A DNA stretch of 64,000 nt from Streptomyces endocoffeicus (GTDB lineage Bacteria > Actinomycetota > Actinomycetes > Streptomycetales > Streptomycetaceae). The stretch covers positions 186,001 to 250,000 of the forward strand of contig NZ_JAERRG010000004.1 of NCBI RefSeq assembly GCF_016741935.1, written 5' to 3'. This document shows, in pieces, positions 18,000-27,870 of the stretch (positions are counted from its first letter, which is position 1; each line of letters opens with the position of its first letter). The notes under the pieces are model-generated. The model was given only the letters and a program-made list of their open reading frames with translations. It made no database searches and was not told the DNA's origin. Made by a program: the position numbers and the translations under genes.

Positions 18000-18860
18000 A
18001 TGACGGGCACTGAGTGGAAGACCGAATGGAAACTGGACCGCAGCTACCTCAGCTCCTCCGGCGAGGTCCGCTGGGCCGAGTTCGGCGCGCCGGACGCGCC
18101 GCCGGTCGTGCTGCTGCACGGCACACCGTTCTCGTCGTACGTATGGCGAGGCTTCGCCCGCGGGCTGGCCGACCGGTACCGGGTGTTCGTCTGGGACATG
18201 CCGGGCTACGGGGCCTCCGAGAAGCGGGCCGGCCAGGACGTCTCGCTGGCCGCCCAGGGCCGGGTCTTCGGTGAGCTGCTCGAGGAGTGGGGGCTGACCG
18301 GGGAGGGGGCGGAGCCGGCCGTCGTCGCCCATGACTTCGGCGGCTGCGTCGCCCTGCGCGCGCATCTGCTGCACGGGGCGAGGTACCGGCGGCTGGCGCT
18401 GGTCGATCCGGTGGCCCTTCCGCCCTTCGGCTCCGCCACCTATCAGCTGTTCGGCGGTCACGCCGAGGTCTTCGAGCAGCTTCCACCGGCGCCGCACCGG
18501 GCGCTGGTGCGGGAGTACATCGGGTCGACGGGCGGGCCGGGGCTGCACCCGGCGGTGTGGGAGCGGCTTGTCGAGCCGTGGTGCGGTGAGTCGGGACAGC
18601 CCGCGTTCTACCGGCAGATCGCGCAGAACGATCAGCGGTTCATCGATGAGATCGAGGGCCGGTATGGGGAGGTTGAGCCTCCGGTGCTGGTGTGCTGGGG
18701 CACGGCGGATGCGTGGATTCCGGTGGCACATGCGCATGAGCTGGCCGCTCGGATTCCGGGGGCGCGGCTTCGGCTGATCGAGGGGGCGGGGCATCTGGTG
18801 CAGGAGGATGCGCCCGCGGAGTTGGGCGTTGCGCTCAGCGGGTTCCTCGGCGAGGGCTGA
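18000..18860 (+). CDS. Alpha/beta hydrolase with Asp nucleophile (haloalkane dehalogenase/epoxide hydrolase-like)
   Basis: 286 residues. The oxyanion segment VVLLHGTPFSSYVWRG, the nucleophile elbow VVAHDFGGCVA, the acid in CWGTADAWIP and the base in GAGHLVQEDAP are all visible. The nucleophile is Asp rather than Ser, as in haloalkane dehalogenases, fluoroacetate dehalogenases and epoxide hydrolases, and the DMPGYGASEK motif also fits. Start at ATG 18000; its spacing to the AAGGAG at 17977 is long, while a GTG at 17982 would overlap the ribosome site. Substrate unknown. Confidence 0.87.
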   Translation: MTGTEWKTEWKLDRSYLSSSGEVRWAEFGAPDAPPVVLLHGTPFSSYVWRGFARGLADRYRVFVWDMPGYGASEKRAGQDVSLAAQGRVFGELLEEWGLTGEGAEPAVVAHDFGGCVALRAHLLHGARYRRLALVDPVALPPFGSATYQLFGGHAEVFEQLPPAPHRALVREYIGSTGGPGLHPAVWERLVEPWCGESGQPAFYRQIAQNDQRFIDEIEGRYGEVEPPVLVCWGTADAWIPVAHAHELAARIPGARLRLIEGAGHLVQEDAPAELGVALSGFLGEG

Positions 18861-18885
18861 GGGGGCGCCTACGGCGGTTGCTCCC

Positions 18886-18975
18886 CCACCCCGCCCCTTC
18901 CCGAAACTGGGGGCTGCGCCCCCAGCCCCCGCTTCGGGGGCTCCGCCCCCGGACCCCCGCTCCTCAATCGCCGGA
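18886..18975. repeat. GC-rich intergenic hairpin repeat, second copy
   Basis: Between the convergent hydrolase and SRPBCC genes is a set of nested hairpins (GGGGGCTGCGCCCCC, CCCCCGCTTCGGGGG, GGGGGCTCCGCCCCC) preceded by CCCGCCCCTTCCCGAAACT. It shares this core, inverted, with 5726-5755. Position between convergent stops suggests a bidirectional terminator. Confidence 0.6.
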
Positions 18976-19050
18976 GGGGCTGGATTGGGTCCCCAAGCGC
19001 CAGGTGGGCCGGAATGCGGGCTGAGCGTTGGCGCCGGGCGGGCTCGCGGT

Positions 19051-19944
19051 TCAGGCGCCCATCCGGAGGAGTTCGGCCGCCAAGCGGGCGATGTGGTGGC
19101 GCCAGGCCTTTTGGGCTTCGGTGCGTTCCGCGTCGGCGGCCGCCGGGCCCGTTTGGGTGAGGATGAGGCGGGCGCCGTGGCCGGTGCCTTCGGTGAGTTC
19201 CCAGCGGACCGTTCCGGCGGGGTGGCCGCCGCGCTGCCAGTCGTAGGTGAGCACCCGGGGCGGGCGCGCCTCGGTGATCGGGCCCGCCGGGACCGCGTCC
19301 GTGCGGAAGCCCGAGGGGACCGGCGCCCCGGCCGTCGGTTCGGCGGTGGTGTCGGCGGTGGTGTCGGTGGCCGGGCCGGTCAGCGCCCGCCACGCCGTCT
19401 CGGCGGGGCGGACCAGCTGGCGCTCGAAGCGCAGCCGCCAGCCGCCGTCCTCGGTGGTCTCCACCGTGCCCTCGGCGAGCCCGAACGCCTCGACGTACTG
19501 CTCGTGCAGTTCGGCCATGTCGCCGCGGGCGACCTCCTCGCCGCCGAGCAGGGCGGCGAGCCCCGTGATGCAGGCGTGCCAGCCGGAGGCGAAGCTGGCC
19601 GCGCCGAAGCGGTCGCCGAAGGTGTGGGTGAGGGTCAGCACGGAGCCGTCGCCCTCGGGGCGCAGCTCCCAGCGGAGCTCGTCCTCGCCCCAGGTGAAGG
19701 CGAAGACATGGGGCGGGTCGAGCTCGGTGACGACGCCGTCCATGTCCGGGCCCTCGCGCCCGGGGAAGACGAAGCCCATCCTGCCCCCGACCTCGAGCTC
19801 GACCTGGACCTCCGAGGGGAACCAGTGGGCGAGCTGGGCGGGCTCGGTGAGCGCCCGCCAGACCTTCTCCGGGGGATGGGCGAGCCGGCGCTCGAGGCGC
19901 AGGGCCGAGCGGCCGCCGTCGGACTGGGCGAGGGTGTCTTTCAT
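19051..19944 (-). CDS. SRPBCC/AHSA1 domain protein (two tandem domains)
   Basis: 297 residues containing two activator-of-Hsp90-ATPase-like (AHSA1) START-fold domains: residues about 10-160 (RRLAHPPEKVWRALTEPAQLAHWFP) and about 165-297 (RQLVRPAETAWRALTGP). The second domain carries an insert rich in Thr, Ala and Pro that weakens its fold signature. Such proteins bind small hydrophobic ligands; ArsR-SRPBCC pairs are very common. The start ATG overlaps the stop of the upstream ArsR gene (ATGA), so translation is coupled and the two act as one unit. Confidence 0.88.
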   Translation of the reverse strand: MKDTLAQSDGGRSALRLERRLAHPPEKVWRALTEPAQLAHWFPSEVQVELEVGGRMGFVFPGREGPDMDGVVTELDPPHVFAFTWGEDELRWELRPEGDGSVLTLTHTFGDRFGAASFASGWHACITGLAALLGGEEVARGDMAELHEQYVEAFGLAEGTVETTEDGGWRLRFERQLVRPAETAWRALTGPATDTTADTTAEPTAGAPVPSGFRTDAVPAGPITEARPPRVLTYDWQRGGHPAGTVRWELTEGTGHGARLILTQTGPAAADAERTEAQKAWRHHIARLAAELLRMGA

Positions 19945-20327
19945 GGCGCTTCTCCGTCGGGTGGGTCGGGGGGTGCGTCGCGTGTGCCGAGTGGCCCGGG
20001 TGCGCCGGTCGCCTCGGGGAGCTCCGGCATCGTGTCCAGGTGTCGTTCGAGCGCGTCGAGACGGCCGGTCCACAGCCGACGGTACGGCGCCAGCCAGGCG
20101 TCCACCTCGGCGAGCGGCTCCGGGCAGAGCTCGTACCAGCGGCGCTGGGCGTCCCGGCGGACCCGGACCAGACCGGCCTCGCGCAGCACCCGCAGGTGCT
20201 TGGAGGTGCCCGGCTGGGTGAGCCCCAGGCGCTCGGTCAGCTCACCGACCAGGCGGGGCCGCTCCAGCAGGAGGTCCAGGATCTGCCGTCGGCTCGGCTC
20301 CGCGAGCACATCGAACGGTATGGCCAT
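19941..20327 (-). CDS. ArsR family transcriptional regulator
   Basis: 128 residues with the ArsR winged helix: DVLAEPSRRQILDLLLERPRLVGELTERLGLTQPGTSKHLRVLREAGLV, then RRDAQRRWYELCPEPL. No metal-binding cysteine pair is seen; this is the subgroup that precedes an SRPBCC gene, probably autoregulating the two-gene operon. The C-terminus is Pro/Asp-rich. The downstream gene overlaps by four bases. Confidence 0.92.
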   Translation of the reverse strand: MAIPFDVLAEPSRRQILDLLLERPRLVGELTERLGLTQPGTSKHLRVLREAGLVRVRRDAQRRWYELCPEPLAEVDAWLAPYRRLWTGRLDALERHLDTMPELPEATGAPGPLGTRDAPPDPPDGEAP

Positions 20328-20390
20328 GACCTCAACATAACGTCCCGGCTATATAACCGCAAGGGAATGAAAGCGCGGAACGAGCCCGCC

Positions 20391-21050
20391 TCAGGGCTCC
20401 TCCGTCGCCGTACTGCGCCGGTTCCACGCCCTCGGCGCCCGCCAGCCGCACCGCATCGCCGCCAGCCGCACCACGAACGCCACGGCGGCCGCGAGCGCGC
20501 TCGTGGCCGCCGTAAGGGCGTCGTAATGGAGCAGCAGGGCCGCTATCGAGGAGCCGACGATGGCCGGGACGGCGTACAGGTCCCGGTCCCAGCGCAGCAG
20601 TGAGGGCACCTCATGGGCGAGGAGGTCGCGGAGCACACCGCCGCCGACCGCCGTGGCCATGCCGAGGGTGACGGACGAGGTGAGGCCGAGCCCGAAGTCA
20701 TGGGCCTTCATCGTGCCCTCGACGCAGAACAGCCCCAGCCCGGCCGCGTCGAAGACCCCCACGGACGCCGTGATCCGCTCGACCTCGGGGTGGAGGAAGA
20801 AGACGAGGGCGGTGGCCACGAGCGGGGTGAAGAAGTAGCCGAGGTCGGTGAAGGCGATGGGCGGCACCGCGCCGATCACCAGGTCGCGGAAGACACCGCC
20901 ACCCAGCGCGGTGACCTCGGCGAGCACCGCCATGCCGAAGACATCGAAGTTCTTCCGGACGGCGAGCAGGGCGCCGGATATCGCGAAGACGAAGATCCCG
21001 GCGACTTCCAGGGCGTGCTGGACGGACGGGGTGAACAGTTCGGTGGGCAC
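20391..21050 (-). CDS. Trimeric intracellular cation (TRIC) channel family membrane protein
   Basis: 219 residues with about seven hydrophobic segments and the internal duplication typical of bacterial TRIC/UPF0126 proteins: GGGVFRDLVIG in the first half and GGGVLRDLLAHEVPS in the second. Such proteins form homotrimeric K+-type channels in the cytoplasmic membrane. GTG start at 21050 without a clear ribosome site. The last 20 residues are basic and cytoplasmic. It is on the strand of the ABC operon but downstream of it, with 50 bases between. Confidence 0.88.
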   Translation of the reverse strand: MPTELFTPSVQHALEVAGIFVFAISGALLAVRKNFDVFGMAVLAEVTALGGGVFRDLVIGAVPPIAFTDLGYFFTPLVATALVFFLHPEVERITASVGVFDAAGLGLFCVEGTMKAHDFGLGLTSSVTLGMATAVGGGVLRDLLAHEVPSLLRWDRDLYAVPAIVGSSIAALLLHYDALTAATSALAAAVAFVVRLAAMRCGWRAPRAWNRRSTATEEP

Positions 21051-21103
21051 CCGCCATTGTTATCCGCGGACGCCCACGGCCCCCGTCCGGGCCCCGTCCC
21101 GTC

Positions 21104-22231
21104 TCAGCTGTCGGTCTTCTTCGTCACCTTCTGTGCCGACTCGGCACCGGGGTTCTCCCGCGGCGCCTGGCCGGAGCCACCCGCCGGTAGCTCCACATCG
21201 GACACGGACTCCGGGTGGTGGCAGGCCACCTGGTGGCCGGTGGCCAGCGCCACCAGCGGCGGCTCCTGGCTCTTGCACACCTCGGTCGCCTTCCAGCACC
21301 GGGTGTGGAAGCGGCAGCCGGACGGCGGGGCGATCGGCGAGGGCACATCGCCCTTGAGCAGGATCCGCTCGCGCTTGGCGCGCCGCCTGGGGTCCGGCAC
21401 CGGCACCGCGGACAGCAGCGCCTTGGTGTACGGGTGCATGGGGCGCTCGTAGAGGTCCTTGCGGTCCGCCAGCTCGACGATCTTCCCCAGGTACATCACC
21501 GCGATCCGGTCCGACACATGGCGGATGACCGACAGGTCGTGCGCGATGATCACATACGTCAGGCCCAGCTCGTCCTGGAGGTCGTCCAGCAGGTTGACCA
21601 CCTGCGCCTGGATCGACACGTCCAGCGCCGAGACCGGCTCGTCGGCCACGACCAGCTTGGGCTTGAGGGCCAGCGCGCGGGCGATGCCGATGCGCTGCCG
21701 CTGACCGCCGGAGAACTCGTGCGGATAGCGGTTGTAGTGCTCGGGGTTGAGCCCGACCAGCTCCAGCAGCCGCTGGACCTCCGCCTTGACCCCGCCCTCG
21801 GGGGTGACGCCCTGGAGCCGGAAGGGCGCGCTGACGATCGCGCCGACGGTGTGCCGGGGGTTCAGCGAGGAGTACGGGTCCTGGAAGATCATCTGGACGT
21901 CACGCCGCATCGGCCGCATCTGGGCGGTGTTGAGATGCGTGATGTCCTTGCCCTCGAACTCGATCTTGCCCGAGGTGGGTTCGAGCAGCCGGGTGACCAG
22001 CCGCCCCATGGTGGACTTGCCGCAGCCCGACTCGCCCACCACGCCCAGGGTCTCCCCCGGCCGGACGTCGAAGTCGAGCCCGTCGACCGCCTGGACCGCA
22101 CCGGACTGCCGCTGGAGCAGCCCCTTCTTGAGGGGGAAGTGCTTGACCAGACCCGACACCTTGAGCAGGGGCTCGGGCGACGTCGTCGCCTTCTCCGGGA
22201 CCGTCATCTTCGGATCCTTCGTGTCGGTCAC
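21104..22231 (-). CDS. Oligopeptide/dipeptide ABC transporter ATP-binding protein (OppF/DppF type)
   Basis: 375 residues. Walker A GESGCGKST, Q-loop in MIFQDPYSSLNPR, signature FSGGQRQRIGIARAL, Walker B VVADEPVSALD and switch His in IIAHDLSV are all present. The C-terminal oligo_HPY extension carries the Cys cluster (CRFHTRCWKATEVC ... CHHPE) typical of peptide transporter ATPases. The GTG start overlaps the stop of the preceding ATPase gene by four bases (GTGA). It is the last gene of a five-gene operon. Confidence 0.94.
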   Translation of the reverse strand: MTDTKDPKMTVPEKATTSPEPLLKVSGLVKHFPLKKGLLQRQSGAVQAVDGLDFDVRPGETLGVVGESGCGKSTMGRLVTRLLEPTSGKIEFEGKDITHLNTAQMRPMRRDVQMIFQDPYSSLNPRHTVGAIVSAPFRLQGVTPEGGVKAEVQRLLELVGLNPEHYNRYPHEFSGGQRQRIGIARALALKPKLVVADEPVSALDVSIQAQVVNLLDDLQDELGLTYVIIAHDLSVIRHVSDRIAVMYLGKIVELADRKDLYERPMHPYTKALLSAVPVPDPRRRAKRERILLKGDVPSPIAPPSGCRFHTRCWKATEVCKSQEPPLVALATGHQVACHHPESVSDVELPAGGSGQAPRENPGAESAQKVTKKTDS

Positions 22232-23366
22232 AGCTTCGGCGCAATCTCTTCGGTCCAGATCCGGGTGCGCTCCTCCTGCGTCATATGGCACGCGGAGAAG
22301 TGCCCGCCGCCCCCGGCCTCGGTGAGCTCCGGCCGCTCGGTGCGGGTGATGTTGTCCTTCGGCACATCGGCGTACGGGCAGCGCGGGTGGAAGGCGCAGC
22401 CGGACGGCACGTTGATGAGGCTGGGCGGGGAGCCCTTGACCGGGATGAGCCGCTCGGTCTGGTCGCGGTCGATACGGGGCATCGAGCCCAGCAGCCCCCA
22501 GGTGTACGGGTGCTGGGGCTCGTAGAAGACCTTGTCGGCCGGGCCGCGCTCGACACAGCGGCCGCCGTACATCACCAGCAGATCGTCGGCGAGCTCGGCG
22601 ACCACGCCCAGGTCATGGGTGATGATGATGACCGCGGAGCCGAACTCCTTCTGCAGATCCCGGATGAGGTCGAGGATCTGCGCCTGGACGGTGACGTCCA
22701 GGGCGGTGGTCGGCTCGTCGGCGATCAGCAGCTCGGGGTTGTTGACCAGCGCCATCGCGATCATGGCGCGCTGGCGCATCCCGCCGGAGAACTCGTGCGG
22801 ATAGCTGTCCACCCGCTTGTCGGGCTGCGGGATGCCGACGCGGTCCAGCAGCTCGATCGCGCGCTTGCGGGCCACGTCCTTGGTGACCTCGTGGTGCACC
22901 CGGTACGCCTCGATGATCTGGCGGCCGATGGTGTAGTACGGGTGCAGCGCGGACAGCGGATCCTGGAAGATCATCGACATCTCGCGGCCGCGCAGCTTGC
23001 GCACCTCGTCGGGGTCGGCGCCCAGCAGTTCCTGGCCGTTGAGCCAGATCTCACCGGAGATCCGCGCCTTGCGGCGGCCGTACTGGCCCGCGGTGTGCAG
23101 CCCCATGATGCCGAGCGAGGTGACGGACTTGCCGGAGCCGGACTCGCCGACGATGCCGAGCGTCTTCCCCTTCTCCAGCCGGAAGCTGAGCCCGTCCACG
23201 GACTTCACCAGACCGTCGTCGGTCGGGAAGTGGACGTGCAGATCGCGCACCTCGAGGAAGGCGGTGGGGGCGGGCGAGCCCGCCGCGGCCACCTCGCCCA
23301 CGGCGGCGGTCCCGGTGGCCGGCAGATCGCCGTTCCCGGGCTGTCCGGAGGGCTTGGTCAGGTCGG

Positions 23367-23370
<4 letters not shown>
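22228..23370 (-). CDS. Oligopeptide/dipeptide ABC transporter ATP-binding protein (OppD/DppD type)
   Basis: 380 residues. It has a Pro/Ala-rich start, then Walker A GESGSGKSV, Q-loop MIFQDPLSALHP, signature FSGGMRQRAMIAMAL, Walker B LIADEPTTALD and ITHDLGVV, and the oligo_HPY tail with CAFHPRCPYA. It pairs with the OppF-type ATPase to energise peptide uptake. ATG start overlaps the permease stop (ATGA). The open frame continues upstream across the permease gene but that is a shadow. Confidence 0.94.
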
Positions 23371-24365
<995 letters not shown>

Positions 24366-24382
24366 TGTGCGCGGCCCGGGGG

Positions 24383-24420
24383 TGGCCCGTGATACCCCGG
24401 TCGAGGGGTATCACGGGCCA
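24383..24420. promoter_or_regulatory. Perfect 16-bp inverted repeat inside the peptide transporter operon
   Basis: Arms 24383-24398 and 24405-24420 are perfectly complementary with a six-base loop (GGTCGA). It lies between the substrate-binding-protein stop (24501) and the permease start (24365). In transcripts this would form a strong stem-loop with no T-run after it, suiting a role in partial termination or protection of the upstream binding-protein mRNA, which gives more binding protein than permease. Confidence 0.7.
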
Positions 24421-24500
24421 CCGCCCGCGGCCATCACCTGCCCTTCGGGCCTATCGGTGCGGCGATGGTTAACGTGTGCGGCGGATCGGGTGACCGGCCG

Positions 24501-26258
24501 TCACTTGACGACGCCCAGCTGGGAGTAGTCGTAGCGGCCGTTGTAGGCCGCCGACGAGAAGGCGTTCGTCAGCCGCGAGCTGCGCCAGGTGATGTTCTTC
24601 TCGTAGATGAACGGCATCTGCACGGCCAGGTCGCTGACCTTGTGGTTCATCTTCTGGTAGATCGCGCCGGCCTTGCCGGGGTCGGTCTCCTTGAGCGCGT
24701 CGTCGAAGTACTTGTTGATCTCCGCGTTGTTGGTCTCGGAGACGTTGTAGTTACCGGTCTGCTCGATGAAGCGGCCGTCGATCAGCGGCTGGGAGAAGCC
24801 CTGGCCGGTCGGGAAGTCGGGGCCCCAGCCGGTCATGGACAGGCCGTAGCCGCGCTTCTTCATCACCGCCGGCGAACCGGTGATGCTGGCGGAGGTGCTG
24901 CCCTGGATCGGCTCCACGTTGAGGCTGATGCCGACCTTCTTCAGCGACGCCTGGAGCGCCTCGGCGGCGTCGACCTCGGCGGGCTGGTCGCTGCGGGCCA
25001 CGATGCTGGTGGAGAAGCCACCCGCCTTGCCGCACTGCTTGAGCTCGTCCTTGGCCTTGGCCAGGTCCGCCTTGCCACCGCGCTTGACGATGCCGTACGG
25101 GTCGTAGTCGTCCGCGCCCTTCACGCTCTTGGGGAGCATGTTGGTGGCGATGTCACCACCGGCCTGCGGGCCACCGCGGGTGGTCTGGAGCGACTTGTAG
25201 TCGGTGCCGTAGATGACCGCCTTGCGGCAGTGGATGTTGTCGAGCGGCTTGACCTTGGTGGTGAAGTCGACGTACCGGACGAAGCTGGTGACGATGTTGT
25301 CGACGTTGCCCTTGTTGTGCTTGAGGGCGTCGTTACGGCCCGAGGGGGTCATACCCGTGGCGCTGAGGAAGACGTCGTAGTCGCCCTTGATCAGCAGCCG
25401 GTCGATCGCCTCGAGGTTGGAGTTGAAGGTGACCGAGACCTTGTCCGGCAGGGCCGGGCGGATCGGGTCGGACGCCTTCTTCCAGTTGGGGTTGCGGACC
25501 AGCGACAGGCTCTTGCCCGGGGCGTACGACTGGACCTTGTACGGACCGGAGGAGAACGGCCGGTTGGTGTACTTGGCGCCGGTGTCCTTGTCCGCCTTCA
25601 CCGGGGAGCCGGTCGGCATCGCGAGCATCTGCTCGAAGTCACCGTTGGGCTTGGCGAGGTTGAAGACGATGGTCTTGTCGTTCGGCGTCTGGATCGCCTT
25701 CAGGCCCAGCTTGTCCTTGGCCTTGTCCTTGTACGGGCCCTTGTACTCGCCCTTGGGGTCCAGGACCTGGCGCAGATAGCCGGGGCCGCCGGAGACGACG
25801 TCCTTGGCCCAGATGCGCTCGATGCCGTACTTGACGTCCTTGGACGTGATCGGGGAGCCATCCTCCCAGGTGATCCCGTCGCGCAGGGTGTAGGTGTAGG
25901 TCTTACCACCGTTGGTGATCTTGCCGGTGGAGGTGGCGAGGTCCGGGGTCAGCTCGTTCGCGGCATTGCCCGGCTTCGGCGTGTAGGAGATCAGTTGGCG
26001 CGCGTAGAAGCGGGAGAAGTCCCAGGCGAACCCGTAGTACTGACGCTGCGGGTCGAGGGAGTCGAACTCCTGCTTGTTGACGAACTTGAGGGTGCCGCCC
26101 TTCTTGGCGGACTTGGCTGCGACACCCTTCACCGCGGCGTTGAACCCGGCACCCGAGCCCTCTTCGTCGGAACCGCCACCGCAAGCGGCGGTGGCCAGGA
26201 GAGCGCCGACGACAGCCGCCGCTCCGGCGATCCGCCTGCTTCTCGACGAACGTTTCAT
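24501..26258 (-). CDS. Oligopeptide ABC transporter substrate-binding lipoprotein (SBP_bac_5)
   Basis: 585 residues. A lipoprotein signal with lipobox LLATAACGGG is followed by a Ser/Gly linker and the family 5 binding domain: GGTLKFVNKQEFDSLDPQ, LTPDLATS, YTYTLRDGITWEDGSPITSKDVKYGIER and the C-terminal IYQKMNHKVSDLAVQMPFIYEKN. It captures peptides outside the membrane for the downstream permeases. Start at ATG 26258 with GGAGG upstream; the open frame upstream to 26393 is not needed. Second gene of the operon, after the DppC-type permease. Confidence 0.95.
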   Translation of the reverse strand: MKRSSRSRRIAGAAAVVGALLATAACGGGSDEEGSGAGFNAAVKGVAAKSAKKGGTLKFVNKQEFDSLDPQRQYYGFAWDFSRFYARQLISYTPKPGNAANELTPDLATSTGKITNGGKTYTYTLRDGITWEDGSPITSKDVKYGIERIWAKDVVSGGPGYLRQVLDPKGEYKGPYKDKAKDKLGLKAIQTPNDKTIVFNLAKPNGDFEQMLAMPTGSPVKADKDTGAKYTNRPFSSGPYKVQSYAPGKSLSLVRNPNWKKASDPIRPALPDKVSVTFNSNLEAIDRLLIKGDYDVFLSATGMTPSGRNDALKHNKGNVDNIVTSFVRYVDFTTKVKPLDNIHCRKAVIYGTDYKSLQTTRGGPQAGGDIATNMLPKSVKGADDYDPYGIVKRGGKADLAKAKDELKQCGKAGGFSTSIVARSDQPAEVDAAEALQASLKKVGISLNVEPIQGSTSASITGSPAVMKKRGYGLSMTGWGPDFPTGQGFSQPLIDGRFIEQTGNYNVSETNNAEINKYFDDALKETDPGKAGAIYQKMNHKVSDLAVQMPFIYEKNITWRSSRLTNAFSSAAYNGRYDYSQLGVVK

Positions 26259-26389
26259 AGTTGCTGCAACCTCCGGGTTAGAGCGGTCCTGGGCATGGCG
26301 CCGCGGAATACCTTGGGAAGCCGTCTGCCGGATGTGGCAGGGGCTGCTGATTGCGTTCGAGTACGACCGGGCGGCCGTGTGCCGCGCCG

Positions 26390-27394
26390 TCATCGGGTGC
26401 CCTTCGGATCCAGTGCGTCGCGGACGCCGTCGCCGAAGAGGTTGAAGGCCAATACCGTGACGAAGATCGCCAGACCCGGGATGATCATGAACATCGGGTC
26501 GTCCTCATAGGTGCCGACCGCCTTGGAGAGCATCTGCCCCCAGGAGGCGGTGGGCGGCTTCACGCCCGCGCCGAGGAAGCTGAGCGCGGCCTCGGTGAGG
26601 ATGTTGGTGGGGATCATCAGCGTCGTGTAGACGGTGATCGGCGCCACCAGGTTGGGCAGCAGCTCGCGGAAGAGGATGTAGCGCCGGCCGGCGCCCAGGC
26701 TCCGCGCGGCCTCGATGTACTCCTTCTCGCGCAGCGACAGCGTCTGGCCGCGCACGATGCGGCCGACGTACGGCCAGCCGAAGAAGCCGATGACCGAGAC
26801 CAGGATCGCGATGCGCACCCCGCTGCCGGTCAGTCCCAGCAGGTCGTTGGGGAGCACCGAGACCAGGGAGATGATGAAGAGCAGCTGCGGGAAGGCCAGC
26901 AGCATGTCCATCACCCGGCTGATCAGCGAGTCCACCCAGCCGCCGAAGTACCCGGCGATGATGCCGAAAATGGTGCCGAGGACCACCGCGACCACCGCCG
27001 CGAGGAAGGCCACCAGCAGCGAGATCCGGGCGCCGTAGATGACCCGGCTGAAGACGTCGCGGCCGTTGGACGGCTCCACGCCGAAGAGGAAGTCCGAGCT
27101 GATACCGCCCAGGGATCCCTTCGGGGTGCCGAACAGCGGGTCGATCTCCTCCTGGTGGAACTCATTGGGCGGATGCCCGAGCAGACTCACGATGAGCGGA
27201 GCGAAGATCGCCACCAGCACGAGGAAGACGACAACGATGCCACCCGCCAGTGCGAGCTTGTCCCGCTTCAGGCGTGACCAGGCGATCTGCCGCAGCGATC
27301 TGCCTTCGACGGACGCTTTGACCACATCCGCCGCTACATCGGCAGTCGCGACCGGATCGCTGTCCGTGCTCGTGCCGTGCAATGGTGCCGTCAT
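26390..27394 (-). CDS. Oligopeptide/dipeptide ABC transporter permease (OppC/DppC type)
   Basis: 334 residues. A cytoplasmic N-terminus of about 45 residues (SLRQIAWSRLKRDKLAL is the family OppC_N start) precedes six predicted transmembrane helices. The EAA motif is in YIEAARSLGAGRRYILFRELLPN. Unusually it is the first gene, ahead of the binding protein, whereas the partner permease follows it. The promoter must lie in the repeat-containing gap upstream (27395-27848). Confidence 0.94.
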   Translation of the reverse strand: MTAPLHGTSTDSDPVATADVAADVVKASVEGRSLRQIAWSRLKRDKLALAGGIVVVFLVLVAIFAPLIVSLLGHPPNEFHQEEIDPLFGTPKGSLGGISSDFLFGVEPSNGRDVFSRVIYGARISLLVAFLAAVVAVVLGTIFGIIAGYFGGWVDSLISRVMDMLLAFPQLLFIISLVSVLPNDLLGLTGSGVRIAILVSVIGFFGWPYVGRIVRGQTLSLREKEYIEAARSLGAGRRYILFRELLPNLVAPITVYTTLMIPTNILTEAALSFLGAGVKPPTASWGQMLSKAVGTYEDDPMFMIIPGLAIFVTVLAFNLFGDGVRDALDPKGTR

Positions 27395-27723
27395 CGTGGT
27401 GGAGACCCCTCTCGACCGGTGGTGACCGGCCCACGACTCGCCGCTGTGGCGGCTTTGTTCACAACCTGGGTGAAAGTCGCGTTCTGGTACGGAACCTTTC
27501 TGGAAGGGGTCGTACGCAGGAACCGCACCCCTTGGAGCGGGAGTCTTCAACGCGTTTGTGATCACCCGCCAGTACTCCTGGACAATGGATGCCTAACCGT
27601 GATGTGAGGAGTACCGCTCCGGTATACGGACGGTCGCGACACGAGAACGCAGCAGTAACCTCCCGCCCGTAATGGGGTGTTCGGCCCGATAGGGGCGGAA
27701 GGCCGGGTGGGCAATCCCGTCAA
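27395..27723. other. Gene-free leader region of the peptide transporter operon
   Basis: No coding frame is supported between the DppC-type start and the tandem array that starts at 27724. The part at 27560-27660 is less GC-rich (for example TGGACAATGGATGCCTAACCG) and is the best place for a promoter firing toward the operon. No defined operator or riboswitch was recognised. Confidence 0.4.
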
Positions 27724-27870
27724 TCGGTGCGCGGCTCAGTGCGCGGCGGAACGCGGTGGCTCAGTACGTGGGACGCGGCGGCTCGGTACGCGGAGCACGG
27801 CGGCTCGGTACGCGGGGCGCGGCGGCTCAGTACGCGGGGCGCGGTGGCTCAGTACGCGGGGCGCGGTGGC
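27724..27870. repeat. Tandem array of 22-bp units that copies the 3' end of the adjacent gene
   Basis: Unit starts at 27761, 27783, 27805, 27827 and 27849 are exactly 22 bases apart; two further degenerate units start at 27736 and 27724. Read on the minus strand each unit is the end of the SseB-like coding sequence, the codons for PPRPAY plus the stop. The unit at 27849 is the real terminus and the others trail downstream of it, progressively diverged. Confidence 0.85.
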
